The notes: generated by a model from the letters alone, not told the origin. A DNA stretch of 64,000 nt from Mesorhizobium sp. 131-2-1 (GCF_016756535.1 NZ_AP023247.1:3162501-3226500); one strand, 5' to 3'; counted from the first letter of the stretch, positions 1-8,091 are shown. Numbers and translations are program-made.

Positions 1-117
1 GTAGAGCCCGAAGGGGGCTTTGAGCTTGGGGCAATGGTTCACCGGGATGGCGACCTGACCCCCTTCGGGAATGGTGGTGAGTGGTCCTCGGCCACGAATG
101 GCCTGCGGGTGGTGCTG
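1..117 (-). other. Left-edge open frame following an amber stop
   Basis: The minus strand stays open from the TAG at 118..120 to the window edge, in the same frame as the upstream gene. The encoded text (IRGRGPLTTIPEGGQVAIPV) looks protein-like. No ATG, GTG or TTG with a good ribosome binding site precedes it; a GTG further in could be a start. It may be the beginning of the next island gene, a readthrough extension, or chance. The rest lies outside the window. Confidence 0.25.
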
Positions 118-609
118 CTATATGCCTAGGTCGAGACGCATCTTAGACACCTCGACGCAGTGCTGGTGGAAGATCGAGAAATCACCCTTCAACGCCGCCT
201 TGCGGAACGTCGGAAGGTCCTGCTCGTCAACGTGATCCATCCATGTGGCATGGTCGATCCCGTATTGGCTGAACACATCTCGATTGAGAGTTGCGATGAA
301 GCCAGCCTCGACAACCATAGCCTGCGCCTCAGTGATCCCGAACTGCTCCCCGACAGGGATTTCTCCAAGGTCGACGAAAGCATCTGCAAGGAACTTCTGC
401 TGGTCCTCGGTGTGGGTCTCCCGAAGGTTATCTAGGGTTTCGTTGGTCTTCGATTGAAGCTCCTCCACGTCCATGGCCTTCAGCTCGGCGTCAAGGGCTT
501 CGAGGTCAGCGGCTTCGGGGTCAGCGATGGCGTCTTGGTCGTCTTTGATCTCGTAGTCTTCCGGGTTCAGGTTATCGAGGTCAATTTCGTCATCACCCCA
601 ATCCGACAC
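118..609 (-). CDS. Acidic hypothetical protein of the island
   Basis: A 163-residue protein with a GTG start. The N-terminal third is extremely acidic (MSDWGDDEIDLDNLNPEDYE, then runs of D/E); the rest is mixed and probably alpha-helical. There is no signal peptide or membrane segment and I do not recognise the family. GGAGG lies immediately before the GTG, with a second GGAGGGAG further up. It is the last complete gene of a minus-strand group starting at 2104. An acidic, helical protein in a mobile element could be a scaffold-like or DNA-mimic protein, but that is speculation. Confidence 0.6.
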   Translation of the reverse strand: MSDWGDDEIDLDNLNPEDYEIKDDQDAIADPEAADLEALDAELKAMDVEELQSKTNETLDNLRETHTEDQQKFLADAFVDLGEIPVGEQFGITEAQAMVVEAGFIATLNRDVFSQYGIDHATWMDHVDEQDLPTFRKAALKGDFSIFHQHCVEVSKMRLDLGI

Positions 610-656
610 CTCCGAAGGGATTTCTCCCTCCGAAGGCTGTTCAAGGTCGGACTGGG

Positions 657-1160
657 TTACCGAAAACGGTAGCCGTATGGTCTCAGGGCTTCGTCAAGTC
701 CTGCACCGTAGTCGTTGGCACTAATCTCGCCGCGTTCGTACATCTCACGGGCCTGTTTGGGGCCTAGCTGGATGCCACCAACCGTCACCGGGATGGTGTC
801 GACAAGAGCCCTAGGCGGCACTGCAAATGCACTGCTGTCACTCTCAGGGGCCGGTGCGTTCAACTGCTCCACCTTGGTCACCCCGTTGCTGATCGAGACC
901 CGCTGGCTGAGGGTTCCGCGCTGCTGCTGCTGATACCAAGCATTACCCGCAAGGGAGACCTCAGTTGCCGCTGCGACCTGTGCCCGCAACTTCGCCGCCT
1001 TCTCATCGTGAGCGGCCTTGGCTGAGGCGTGTTGAGCCCGCTCGACGAACTCACTCCGCTGCTCTGGGGTCATGTTGGCGAATGCCTGCTCGGTGGCTGA
1101 CATCGGCTTATCGCTGTCTCTGCCGCTCATCTGGTCGTCGCTGTATCTATCGTTAGACAT
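657..1160 (-). CDS. Hypothetical island protein
   Basis: A 167-residue protein. The ATG at 1158..1160 is chosen over an upstream start because GAAGGAA lies about 8 bases before it. The N-terminus is polar and disordered-looking (MSNDRYSDDQMSGRDSDKPM), followed by an Ala/Lys/Glu-rich helical stretch (residues about 35-75), a Gln-rich segment (YQQQQR) and a C-terminal tail ending YGYRFR. It has no signal peptide and no recognised domain. It is co-directional with the genes on both sides and 47 bp from the acidic gene downstream, so a shared transcript is likely. Confidence 0.55.
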   Translation of the reverse strand: MSNDRYSDDQMSGRDSDKPMSATEQAFANMTPEQRSEFVERAQHASAKAAHDEKAAKLRAQVAAATEVSLAGNAWYQQQQRGTLSQRVSISNGVTKVEQLNAPAPESDSSAFAVPPRALVDTIPVTVGGIQLGPKQAREMYERGEISANDYGAGLDEALRPYGYRFR

Positions 1161-1244
1161 GGTTAGTTCCTTCAATGGTGATGGTCCCTGAGCGGAATGC
1201 TGCAAGGTTCTGTCGTGTCGGTCTGGTGATGGTTCTAGAGGGCC

Positions 1245-1568
1245 TCAGCGGCGCGGCTGAAGCCCGTAGCTGTGGATTGGTAGTGCTGGGGTGTCATCCA
1301 CCGCTGGCGGCGCTACGGTAGGGCTTAGGCCGGCCGTGCGGGGCCGCATGTACAGTTCGGCCATTCGCCGCATCATGTTCCCGCCTTCAAGCTCGCGGTA
1401 GCCATAGACCGCATAGCATCGCCCAGCGACGATTAGGGCGTCAGGGATGCCGGACAGGCGGTCAAGCTCCGATGGCTGCCCCTCTTCCATTCTGCCCAGC
1501 GCCCCGATGATGGCGAGGGCCTGTTCTCGGGTCGGCCAATCCCCAAGGACGGGGAGAAACTGGCTCAC
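1245..1568 (-). CDS. Hypothetical island protein, coupled to upstream gene
   Basis: A 107-residue protein read from a GTG at 1566..1568, whose start overlaps the TGA of the upstream gene (GTGA, 4-bp overlap). The overlap is the reason for preferring this start; the frame is open further upstream but that part is Arg/Pro-rich and looks non-coding. The protein begins VSQFLPVLGDWPTREQALAI and has a short helical N-terminal half and a Pro-rich C-terminus (APPAVDDTPALP). No family recognised. The coupling suggests that it acts with the 1565..2104 product. Confidence 0.5.
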   Translation of the reverse strand: MSQFLPVLGDWPTREQALAIIGALGRMEEGQPSELDRLSGIPDALIVAGRCYAVYGYRELEGGNMMRRMAELYMRPRTAGLSPTVAPPAVDDTPALPIHSYGLQPRR

Positions 1569-2104
1569 TGGCCTTCCCTCTGGTGCTGGAGCCAAGGCGT
1601 CTTGCCGTGAGCCTTGGCGGTGCCGAAGCGGAAGAGGTGGTCGAGGTGTTCGCCCCCGTCTGCCCCATCCGAATACCGGCCAAAGTCTCGGTCGGCGTCC
1701 CACCTCCGACCAATCCAAGCCAACGCCTTCCGGCCTAGGTCAAACTCGTCACGCTTTCCTTGCCCCAGCCGCTTCCACGCAATCCGGGCGTAGTGGATGG
1801 TGACGCCCTTCTCGCGCCGCTTTTCACGTCGCTCTGCCGCTGCCTTGATGGAGTGGGTGCGGGCCTGCTTGGTCCGAAGCGACAGTTTGGTGTCGGGCAC
1901 ATTGCGATAGCCGGGGGCGTTGACGAGGTGCCGTTTCCAGTCTGTCCGGTCGCCTTGGGATGCCCTGAGGGCCGACTTGGCCTGCCGCTTGGCGGTGACT
2001 GTGGCCATGGTAAGGGCGCTGATGTCGTCGTCATGGACATCAGGTGTGGTTTCTCGCTCATGCAGGAATAGAGCCCTGTCGAACGGTCGTGCATCTTCGG
2101 TCAT
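1565..2104 (-). CDS. Basic hypothetical island protein
   Basis: A 179-residue protein starting MTEDARPFDRALFLHERETT. The ATG at 2102..2104 has GAGAGGAAA upstream; the frame continues upstream but without an equally good start. The central part is rich in Arg and Lys (residues about 60-120, for example KAAAERREKRREKG), consistent with nucleic-acid binding, and the C-terminal half is Trp/Asp/Gly-rich. No domain recognised. It appears to be the first gene of a four-gene minus-strand group reaching 118. Confidence 0.55.
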   Translation of the reverse strand: MTEDARPFDRALFLHERETTPDVHDDDISALTMATVTAKRQAKSALRASQGDRTDWKRHLVNAPGYRNVPDTKLSLRTKQARTHSIKAAAERREKRREKGVTIHYARIAWKRLGQGKRDEFDLGRKALAWIGRRWDADRDFGRYSDGADGGEHLDHLFRFGTAKAHGKTPWLQHQREGQ

Positions 2105-2271
2105 GTCATGCAGTTTCCTCTCGGGATTGTTGTTCGGTTGTCGCTTGGAAAAGGGGAGGCTGGCAGGGTCATTTTCAGCCGATGTAACGTCATGTGTAAT
2201 AGATACCTTGTAACGACACTTAAGGTTCACCCTGAGGGTAACCCTGAGCCGGAGACATCAGAATGAGACCA

Positions 2272-2295
2272 CCAGAAGAAAGAGGCGGAAGCCTC
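2272..2295 (-). terminator. Possible Rho-independent terminator
   Basis: On the minus strand GAGGC-TTCC-GCCTC forms a five-pair hairpin with a tetraloop, followed by TTTCTTCT. It lies about 140 bp downstream of the DNA-binding-protein gene (2433..3086) and upstream of the 2104 gene, so it would separate the two transcripts. The stem is short, hence moderate confidence. Confidence 0.35.
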
Positions 2296-2432
2296 CCCCT
2301 AACATCCCACCTTCAGGTTCACTTCTGGCCATCGCTCTAAGAGGTTAGACCACGGAGCTGAGGTGTTCATCAGAAGGTAGCCTGAAGGCTGTGACATCAG
2401 AGGGAGGGACTTCCGTCCGCTCCTGTGTCTTA

Positions 2433-3086
2433 TCAACCTGTTAGGTCGACCATATCGGGCTCATATGACACCTTGAGGTGACCCTTAGGTGTGACCCTGA
2501 TGCGAGCTTGGGCTTTGCTGATCTGTTCAGTTCGATTGCCGACATAGTGAGAGACCATCCGAGTGGACGCTCCCGTGATCCTGCTCATGTCAGCCTGAGC
2601 GACATTCGGGAAATGGTCGAGAAGCCATCTGACCTGTCCCTCAGGGTCTAACTTGTGTCGGCGACCGACCATGAACTCGCGAAGCGCCACCTGAGCAGCA
2701 ACCGCCACCGGACTGGACGTGATATCAGTCTTGATCGTCCGAACAGCATCTGCCCATCGCTGGTCGATCCATGCCTGCCCTTTGGGCGATATGACATCGA
2801 ACGGACGGCCGACGATTGAGAAGATGCGTTTCCCCAGACCTGACCTGACTGACTTCGTGGTCAGCCGTCGACGAGTGGTCAGCTTTCTCTCAGCGAATGA
2901 GGCATGCTTGGGGGTGTGGTCTTCGGTCTCATTCTGAAGAATGCCCATACGAGACAGGACATCACGGACCTGATTGCGACCGACGCCCTTAGTCTCGCCG
3001 TACTCTGTGATGGTGATCCACGAGCCTATCGGTGCCTGGACGACTTCACCCGTGGTACTGTCGATGGCTTCTGAGGTGTATTCCAA
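2433..3086 (-). CDS. Putative winged-helix / HTH DNA-binding protein
   Basis: A 217-residue protein read from a TTG with AAAGGA 5-6 bases upstream (start MEYTSEAIDSTTGEVV). Residues about 20-50 (ITEYGETKGVGRNQVRDVLS) read like a winged helix. FDVISPKGQAWIDQRW in the middle resembles the C-terminal module of phage antirepressor-type proteins. Residues about 165-185 (VAQADMSRITGASTRMVSHY) fit a second helix-turn-helix. A regular 46/47-bp repeat array lies directly upstream of its start. It could be an initiator or regulator that binds this array. The family is not identified with certainty. Confidence 0.5.
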   Translation of the reverse strand: MEYTSEAIDSTTGEVVQAPIGSWITITEYGETKGVGRNQVRDVLSRMGILQNETEDHTPKHASFAERKLTTRRRLTTKSVRSGLGKRIFSIVGRPFDVISPKGQAWIDQRWADAVRTIKTDITSSPVAVAAQVALREFMVGRRHKLDPEGQVRWLLDHFPNVAQADMSRITGASTRMVSHYVGNRTEQISKAQARIRVTPKGHLKVSYEPDMVDLTG

Positions 3087-3248
3087 GGGGTCCTTTCTGG
3101 GGTTGGTGCCTGTTGGCTTGGCTGTCGCTTCCGTAAAACATCCCCTCTGGCTTGCCTTGCGGTGCCGTTGGGGTCGACTTGGGGTACGGTGAAGGCTGGT
3201 GCGGCTGTCGCCACGAAACACATAGACGAGCAGACGAGCGCGTGGGGA

Positions 3249-3587
3249 TTTCGGCTGCGTAGTGCTAGTGTGGCGGGTATGGGATCGATGCCCCATTTCG
3301 CCTCCGTAGTGCTAGTGGTCACCCTATCGGACTACGGGGAAATTCGGTTCGGTAGTGCTAGTGTAGTAGCTATGGGATTTCGGGGTGGTTTCGGCTCCGT
3401 AGTGCCAGTGGTGTCCCTATGAGATTGCGGGCCATTTCCGCATCATAGTGCTAGTGTGTACCCTATTGGATTATGGGGCGATATTGGCTTCGTAGTGCTA
3501 GTGGAGTACCTATGGGATTTCCGGCCATTTCGGCTTCATAGTCCCACGGTTGTCCCTATTCGGCTCCGTCGTGCCACGGTTCACCCT
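3249..3587. repeat. Array of seven 46/47-bp direct repeats plus partial eighth
   Basis: The core GTAGTGCTAGTG or a close variant begins at 3259, 3306, 3352, 3399, 3445, 3492 and 3538, giving steps of 47, 46, 47, 46, 47, 46; a shortened copy begins at 3568. Conservation extends through most of each unit: TTTCGGCTCC before the core, and CCTATGGGATT with a G-rich end after it. The whole roughly 500-bp interval between the HTH gene start (3086) and the resolvase stop (3586) has no convincing gene; its first 160 bp show nothing clear. Iterons, an operator array or a recombinase binding region are possible roles. The even conservation argues against CRISPR. Confidence 0.85.
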
Positions 3588-4152
3588 AACCCGCTGCAGC
3601 CAGCCCCAGCGCCCGATACACCGACGCCTTGGACAGCCCTGTGACCCTCATGATCTCAGGAACGGTCTTGCCATCGGCGCGCATGGCGACGATCTCCGCT
3701 GCCCTCTCCGGGGTCGCTTTGACCTTGCGGCCGAACTTGGTCCCTATGGCCTTGGCCTTGGCAATCCCATCCATCTGCCTCTCAGACCGAATGGCGGTCT
3801 CGAACTCAGCGAACACGGCCAGCATCTGCAGCATGGCGCGGCCTGCTGGGGTGGAGGTGTCAATCTGTTGGTCGAGGACCCTAAGAGCAACGCCGTCCTT
3901 CTCCAGACCCTTCACGATGTTGAGGAGGTCGGTTGCTGATCGCGCAAGCCGATCAATGCGGGTGATGATGAGCGTATCGCCCCGCCGCAGAGCCCGGAGA
4001 CAGGCCTTTAACTCCGGCCTGCCTGTGTCCAGTCCCGACCGCTTCTCCTCAAACAGGTCCTTCGGCTCCACCCCAGCCGCGACCATCTTATCCCGTTGGA
4101 CCTCAAGGGACTGGCCAACGGATGAAACCCGGATGTATGCGAGGTCGGTCAT
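3586..4152 (-). CDS. Serine recombinase (resolvase/invertase family)
   Basis: A 188-residue protein of typical resolvase/invertase length. The N-terminus carries the catalytic-serine motif (YIRVSSVGQSLEVQRD, residues about 6-21). Next come EEKRSGLDTGRPEL and the conserved ITRIDRLARSATDL block, then the long helix containing LQMLAVFAEFE. The C-terminus has a compact HTH for site recognition (TVPEIMRVTGLSKASVYRAL, about residues 162-181). The ATG at 4150..4152 is chosen over an upstream TTG because GGAAAG precedes it. A palindrome suited to a resolvase site lies upstream (4184..4254). Likely role: resolution or inversion within the element. The key residues appear intact. Confidence 0.93.
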   Translation of the reverse strand: MTDLAYIRVSSVGQSLEVQRDKMVAAGVEPKDLFEEKRSGLDTGRPELKACLRALRRGDTLIITRIDRLARSATDLLNIVKGLEKDGVALRVLDQQIDTSTPAGRAMLQMLAVFAEFETAIRSERQMDGIAKAKAIGTKFGRKVKATPERAAEIVAMRADGKTVPEIMRVTGLSKASVYRALGLAAAG

Positions 4153-4183
4153 GTGCTGCGGTCTTTCCAATGCCTAGAGGTTG

Positions 4184-4254
4184 TGAGACTGCACCTATGA
4201 GACATGAAAAGAGGCGTGTCAATGCGCCGTCTCACAGTTTATACATTTTGAGAC
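4184..4254. promoter_or_regulatory. Res-like palindrome and TGAGAC repeats
   Basis: TGAGAC occurs at 4184 and 4198 (14-bp step) and again at 4249, with its complement GTCTCA at 4229. The last two form an inverted pair spanning 4229..4254 with an AT-rich centre containing TTTATA, about the size of a serine-resolvase crossover site. It sits 30-100 bp upstream of the resolvase start, where res sites usually lie. The remainder of the gene-free stretch, 4255..4553, shows no clear element. Confidence 0.4.
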
Positions 4255-4553
4255 CCGCTGCCGACGCTCCTCCACCCCGCCCGCCCCATCGAGTCTCGTC
4301 ATTTATGAGGCCTCAGTCACAGCGCTCGGCGCGACTGGGCGCAGCCTCCACAGGGCGAAGCGGTGCCGTCCAGAAGTCCTGAGGCTGGCCTGTGGTGGAA
4401 CCGAAGGGGGTACGGGGGGCGGGTCGCGTGCTGGTTATCCGATCACCCGCGCGAACTTTTGTCTCAAATATTTCGGTGGGCGAGGTCGATCAGCTATCGG
4501 CAACGGCATGCACAAATACTAAGGGTCTCAAGGACTTGTTGAGGAGCTTCGTG

Positions 4554-5387
4554 ATGGCACTCCCTCCTGTGGAAGGGGCTTTGTTTCGCCGAAACTATGT
4601 CAGGGAACCGGTTCCGTTGGCAGACAGTGCTCGGGCGCGGCAGCGCCTACTTGTGTTCTTTACAGATTTCTTAAGCCCAGATCAGCAGGCCAATTTCGTC
4701 ACTGACGTCGAGCGGCAACTTGGCATCGAATATCCAAGGACCCTGAATGGCCGTCCCCTTCATCATAATTTTTGGAGGCAGGAAGGGATAATCGACGTAC
4801 TGAGCGGGATAACCCTTGTTCTCAGGTTGGCGCAGTCGCGAGGACAACTGAACCAACAACGAGCACTTGCGGCCGCCCGTGGGATCATCGCTGAGGAGGG
4901 TCTTCACTACCGAATAGACGGCGCTCTCGGGGTGCACTATTTGGTGGACGAAGAGTTTGCGCGTGTTTCCGAAACTGCACTCGCAGGGCTTGGGCAGCCA
5001 CGTTTTGCCGCCGCAAACCATGCTCTCGATGAGGCTCTTTCCCATTTGGACCCCGGTCGCCAAAGCGGCAAGGCCCTCATCAGGGGGGTATTTGAAGCCG
5101 TCGAAAGCGCATTCTTGGTGGTCATCAACCAACCAAAGGTCAACAGGCTGAATGCCCAATCAATTGATGCTCATCTCAAGCCGATCTTGCTGGCGAGGCA
5201 TGCGGCCTATGGCGAGGCGCAGGACAAAGTTGATCGCGCCATGGAAATGTTCAAGGCCTGGGTTCATTCGGCTCACCCTTTCCGTCATGGCGCGCCCCTG
5301 GACCAAATTCACGAAGCTCCCATCGACTTGGCGATCATGTCTGCCACGCAAGGCATGGGGTTCCTGCGATACCTTGTAGTGCCCTAG
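4554..5387 (+). CDS. Hypothetical protein, mostly alpha-helical
   Basis: A 277-residue protein. The ATG at 4554 has GAGGAG about 7 bases upstream, so it is preferred to the longer open frame from 4392. It has no signal peptide or membrane span. The C-terminal half contains long amphipathic helices (ALIRGVFEAVESAFLVV near residues 175-190), a pattern seen in some abortive-infection C-terminal domains, but the resemblance is weak and I do not assign a family. It stands alone between the resolvase region and the thermonuclease gene, and its codon use is less GC-biased than the chromosome further right. Confidence 0.6.
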   Translation: MALPPVEGALFRRNYVREPVPLADSARARQRLLVFFTDFLSPDQQANFVTDVERQLGIEYPRTLNGRPLHHNFWRQEGIIDVLSGITLVLRLAQSRGQLNQQRALAAARGIIAEEGLHYRIDGALGVHYLVDEEFARVSETALAGLGQPRFAAANHALDEALSHLDPGRQSGKALIRGVFEAVESAFLVVINQPKVNRLNAQSIDAHLKPILLARHAAYGEAQDKVDRAMEMFKAWVHSAHPFRHGAPLDQIHEAPIDLAIMSATQGMGFLRYLVVP

Positions 5388-5541
5388 ATCGCGGGCGCCG
5401 CGCCAGCTTCACACCCTTGATCGGCAGGGCGGGGCGCCGGGGGCGAAGGCGCGCCCCCGCTCACCGACGCATAGGTCCCTGCGCACTATTCACACATTGC
5501 CGGCCGCCCAGTATTGTTAGGTAGGGCGCGGGGCAACCAAA

Positions 5542-6354
5542 ATGGAGCCTGAGGACGATCTGAAGTCCCGTATCGAGGCTGCATTGGTTCGCGGCCACCT
5601 CAGCCAATGGCAGCGCCAATTCCTCCTCGACATGCGTGACCGATTGGTGAAGTACGGCGCGCGCACACGACTGAGCGCAAAGCAGTGGGCAAAGCTCTAC
5701 GAGATCATCGGCCCCGCACCGCCAAGCACTTACCCACCGTCTCAATCGCACCCGCATAGAGTTCCATCGTCGCGTGGCTGGCGACCGCGCCGTTGGCGCA
5801 ACCCACTCGCTCGCGAGGCACGGTACTTGGCGGGCAGGTTCGCGAGAACTTTCGGGATCGTGCTGGCACTGGTCGTTGGGTCCCTGATCTACTCTGTCGT
5901 CGTCAAGGGCGGGCGCGTCACTTGGCCCAGCATGCCAACTTTCGCCAGATCAGACGCAGCAGGGGACAGGGTGCCACTTGCCAGAACTGGGTTCACCATA
6001 ACGGACGGCGATACCATTCGGCTCAACGGTGCCGCGAAGGGGACCCGGCTGGTCGGCTTCAATGCGCCCGAAAGCATTGAGCCAAGGTGCGACGCTGAGG
6101 GAGACCTTGGGCGTCGAGCGAAGGCGCGCCTCACAGAGCTGGTTGCTTCTGCAAAGCTCGAATTGAAAATGATCCCGTGTTCCTGTCCGGCTGGGACTGA
6201 AGGCACCAACAAGTGCAACTACGCGCGAAGCTGTGGCTACCTCTTTGCTGATGGCCGCGATGTTGGCGACATATTGGTGTCGGAGGGGCTGGCCGTTCCG
6301 TTTGTCTGCGGCTCCACGAGTTGTCCGTCGACGCCTCGTCCTTGGTGCGGATAG
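5542..6354 (+). CDS. Membrane-anchored thermonuclease (SNase-like) family protein
   Basis: A 270-residue protein with three parts. Residues 1-90 are a cytoplasm-like, Arg/Pro-rich region. Residues about 100-120 (FGIVLALVVGSLIYSVVV) form one membrane span. Residues about 148-255 are a staphylococcal-nuclease fold: FTITDGDTIRLNG, then TRLVGFNAPES, which carries the Arg and Glu equivalent to the catalytic pair, then a YARSCGYLFADGRDVG segment and VSEGLAVPF. Several Cys pairs (PCSCPAG, CGSTSC) suggest disulfides outside the membrane. It could degrade extracytoplasmic nucleic acid, though many family members are uncharacterised. The N-terminal extension is unusual for the family. Confidence 0.8.
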   Translation: MEPEDDLKSRIEAALVRGHLSQWQRQFLLDMRDRLVKYGARTRLSAKQWAKLYEIIGPAPPSTYPPSQSHPHRVPSSRGWRPRRWRNPLAREARYLAGRFARTFGIVLALVVGSLIYSVVVKGGRVTWPSMPTFARSDAAGDRVPLARTGFTITDGDTIRLNGAAKGTRLVGFNAPESIEPRCDAEGDLGRRAKARLTELVASAKLELKMIPCSCPAGTEGTNKCNYARSCGYLFADGRDVGDILVSEGLAVPFVCGSTSCPSTPRPWCG

Positions 6355-6480
6355 GGCACACCCAATCGGACCTTCTGCGACCTGAGGGTGCTGCGTTGTA
6401 CTGAGCGGCTACTGCTCGTAGTTTGGCACACAGGTGAAGCGCGGCCGCGCGACCACCATCGGGCCGAAGGAGGTATCAAG

Positions 6481-6912
6481 ATGAGGCGTTGGGCCTTGGC
6501 ATTTCTTATCCTCTCCACAATCTCCACCACCCCCGCGCTGGCAGAGAAGGCCCTCTGCTCATTCTCCAGCCTTACCCAGACAGAGAGCTATCGAATTGAG
6601 GCCAACAAAGACGTGGTATCGGTCACATATCAGGGGACGAATAGGCTCGATAAGAAGACGCGCGAGGAGAAGGCAGAGGTTCTGAAGCATTGGTTCACAG
6701 GATTGGATGGAGGCGATGCCCTCGGCATTTCTTTCATCATGTTGCGATTTCCAAACTCAGACGGCACCCAGGCTCTACCAGCCATGATCGTAATTGACTG
6801 GACGACTTTGCGGTTTGGACACAGCTACCTGCCTTTGATGGCATTCATGACGGGTGACAAAGAGAAATTCCTTATCGCGAGGACCGACTACGGGTGCATT
6901 AGGCTCGATTGA
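6481..6912 (+). CDS. Small secreted hypothetical protein
   Basis: A 143-residue protein. The ATG at 6481 is preceded by GAAGGAGGTATCAAG, an excellent ribosome binding site, so the longer frame from 6388 is rejected. Residues 1-21 (MRRWALAFLILSTISTTPAL) are a signal peptide with cleavage after ALA. The mature part has one early Cys (ALCSFSS) and one late Cys (DYGCIRLD), which may pair, and no recognised domain. It may act in the periplasm together with the preceding thermonuclease-like gene, 126 bp upstream. The 298 bp after it (6913..7210) hold only a small GACGCC/GGCGTC hairpin near 7011. Confidence 0.65.
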   Translation: MRRWALAFLILSTISTTPALAEKALCSFSSLTQTESYRIEANKDVVSVTYQGTNRLDKKTREEKAEVLKHWFTGLDGGDALGISFIMLRFPNSDGTQALPAMIVIDWTTLRFGHSYLPLMAFMTGDKEKFLIARTDYGCIRLD

Positions 6913-7210
6913 TAGCATCCATACGGCAAGGACAGCCCCACGTTCGGTCTCGCGTGCAAGGTTCAGCCAACCTGGCGAACGGCTCGGGGGCGCGTCACCG
7001 TTGGTCGAGGCGACGCCGTCTAGGCGTCCCTGAGGGTGGTGTGTAGTGGCGTCGAAGGCGGTACGGGGTAGTGGCGCGCTGCCGTATGTCTGATCGGGTT
7101 CAAAGAAATGTAGCTCAAATCATTCCTGATATTCATTTCCGCTGCGTCAGCTCACGGCGAAATTGAATGTTTGGAACTTTCGGATTACCTGCCGAGAAAC
7201 AGGGGGCATC

Positions 7211-7612
7211 ATGAACAGTTTTCTGAGTTTCGCCGAAATAGTCCGGTCGACCAATCGAGTGCCATTCCACCAAGCCGATATTGACGTTGCCACGTCAGTC
7301 TTGAAGGCTGGCAGAGCGAAGGGGCGCGACCTCATCATGGGTGCACCCGGCATAGTGGATAATGGCAAGCAATTTGTCGAATTGGCTGGCGAAGGAATAG
7401 TAATCTTCACCTCGCAGCATCAACTAAATGCCAGCTTCCTGTTCACAAAGAACGACGCTGGACGCTCCCTATTTGGAAACCAAAAGGCCGTCTATACAGC
7501 CTATGTCAACGGCTTCAATGACGACGAATGGGGCGTGGGCTCGGTCTTCAAAATGTGGACCATGGCGATGACCTCCATAGGAAACGTGTATCGACACCAC
7601 GGCTTCAGCTAG
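7211..7612 (+). CDS. Hypothetical protein
   Basis: A 133-residue protein starting MNSFLSFAEIVRSTNRVPFH. The ATG at 7211 follows CAGGGGGCATC, a usable ribosome binding site. It looks like a compact soluble alpha/beta protein with no signal peptide, containing KGRDLIMGAPGIVDNGKQF and ending MTSIGNVYRHHGFS. No family recognised. It is convergent with the small-gene operon to its right (ending 7631), and its codons are less GC-rich than those of chromosomal genes in this window. Confidence 0.55.
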   Translation: MNSFLSFAEIVRSTNRVPFHQADIDVATSVLKAGRAKGRDLIMGAPGIVDNGKQFVELAGEGIVIFTSQHQLNASFLFTKNDAGRSLFGNQKAVYTAYVNGFNDDEWGVGSVFKMWTMAMTSIGNVYRHHGFS

Positions 7613-7630
7613 GGCACACAACAGGACGGC

Positions 7631-7834
7631 TCAGGCAAACGCCCTCCGCATCGCCATCGGCTGCTCGTAGTCGACACCTACTGACTGCGCGGCTTCGACG
7701 TGGCAGGCATCCACTTGGGCCATCGTTTCCTTCCAATAAGGTGGATCGCTCGGCCCACACCCACTCAGAAGAACGGCGACGAGAACAAGTGCATTTCTCA
7801 GATCACTCCATGTCGGGCACGTCGCCGCCAACAA
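7631..7834 (-). CDS. Small putative lipoprotein
   Basis: Up to 67 residues. A hydrophobic stretch (LRNALVLVAVLLSGC) ends in a lipobox-like LLSGC, followed by a short polar mature region with one Cys. The listed start is a TTG; a shorter start near the CTG of LRNALV, just after the stop of the upstream gene and preceded by GGAG, is also plausible. It is the last gene of the six-gene minus-strand string and overlaps the end of the 7803..8066 gene, which suggests translational coupling. No function can be assigned. Confidence 0.45.
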   Translation of the reverse strand: MLAATCPTWSDLRNALVLVAVLLSGCGPSDPPYWKETMAQVDACHVEAAQSVGVDYEQPMAMRRAFA

Positions 7835-8066
7835 AGAGCGTCATGGGCTCTCCGTATTCACCAAGCGAGGGGTTCGCATCTCGCGACCACGCGATGACCC
7901 CGGCATGTTTCTCCGCCAAGCCCTTCGCAGTCCTTATCGCCCGGTCCTCGGTCTGCTGCTCGGCTGGCCCAAAGACGGGCTGAAGGTCGCCGGTCTCATC
8001 GCGGTCGAAGGCGGTGACGACTATCAGCTTCGGCATCTTCGGTTGCGGAAGGATGTTGTCTGACAT
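7803..8066 (-). CDS. Small hypothetical protein
   Basis: An 87-residue protein starting MSDNILPQPKMPKLIVVTAF. The ATG at 8064..8066 has GAAGGGC upstream. A short N-terminal tail is followed by a beta-strand-like LIVVTAFDRD, a helical AIRTAKGLAEKHAG segment and a C-terminal GEPMTLFVGGDVPD. No known domain is visible. It lies 25 bp after the 8092..8310 gene, in the string of small genes that begins at the LexA box at 8932. Confidence 0.5.
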   Translation of the reverse strand: MSDNILPQPKMPKLIVVTAFDRDETGDLQPVFGPAEQQTEDRAIRTAKGLAEKHAGVIAWSRDANPSLGEYGEPMTLFVGGDVPDME

Positions 8067-8091
8067 GCTGCTGCCCTTCGTTGGAGGTTCG

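Noticed and set aside
3249..3587. Considered as a CRISPR array
   Set aside because: The whole unit is conserved, with no variable spacers of constant length, the copies differ at scattered positions, and no cas genes are present.
7011..7028. GACGCC-GTCTA-GGCGTC hairpin in the 298-bp gap before 7211
   Set aside because: It has a good stem but no T tract or gene just upstream on either strand, so it is not reported as a terminator.
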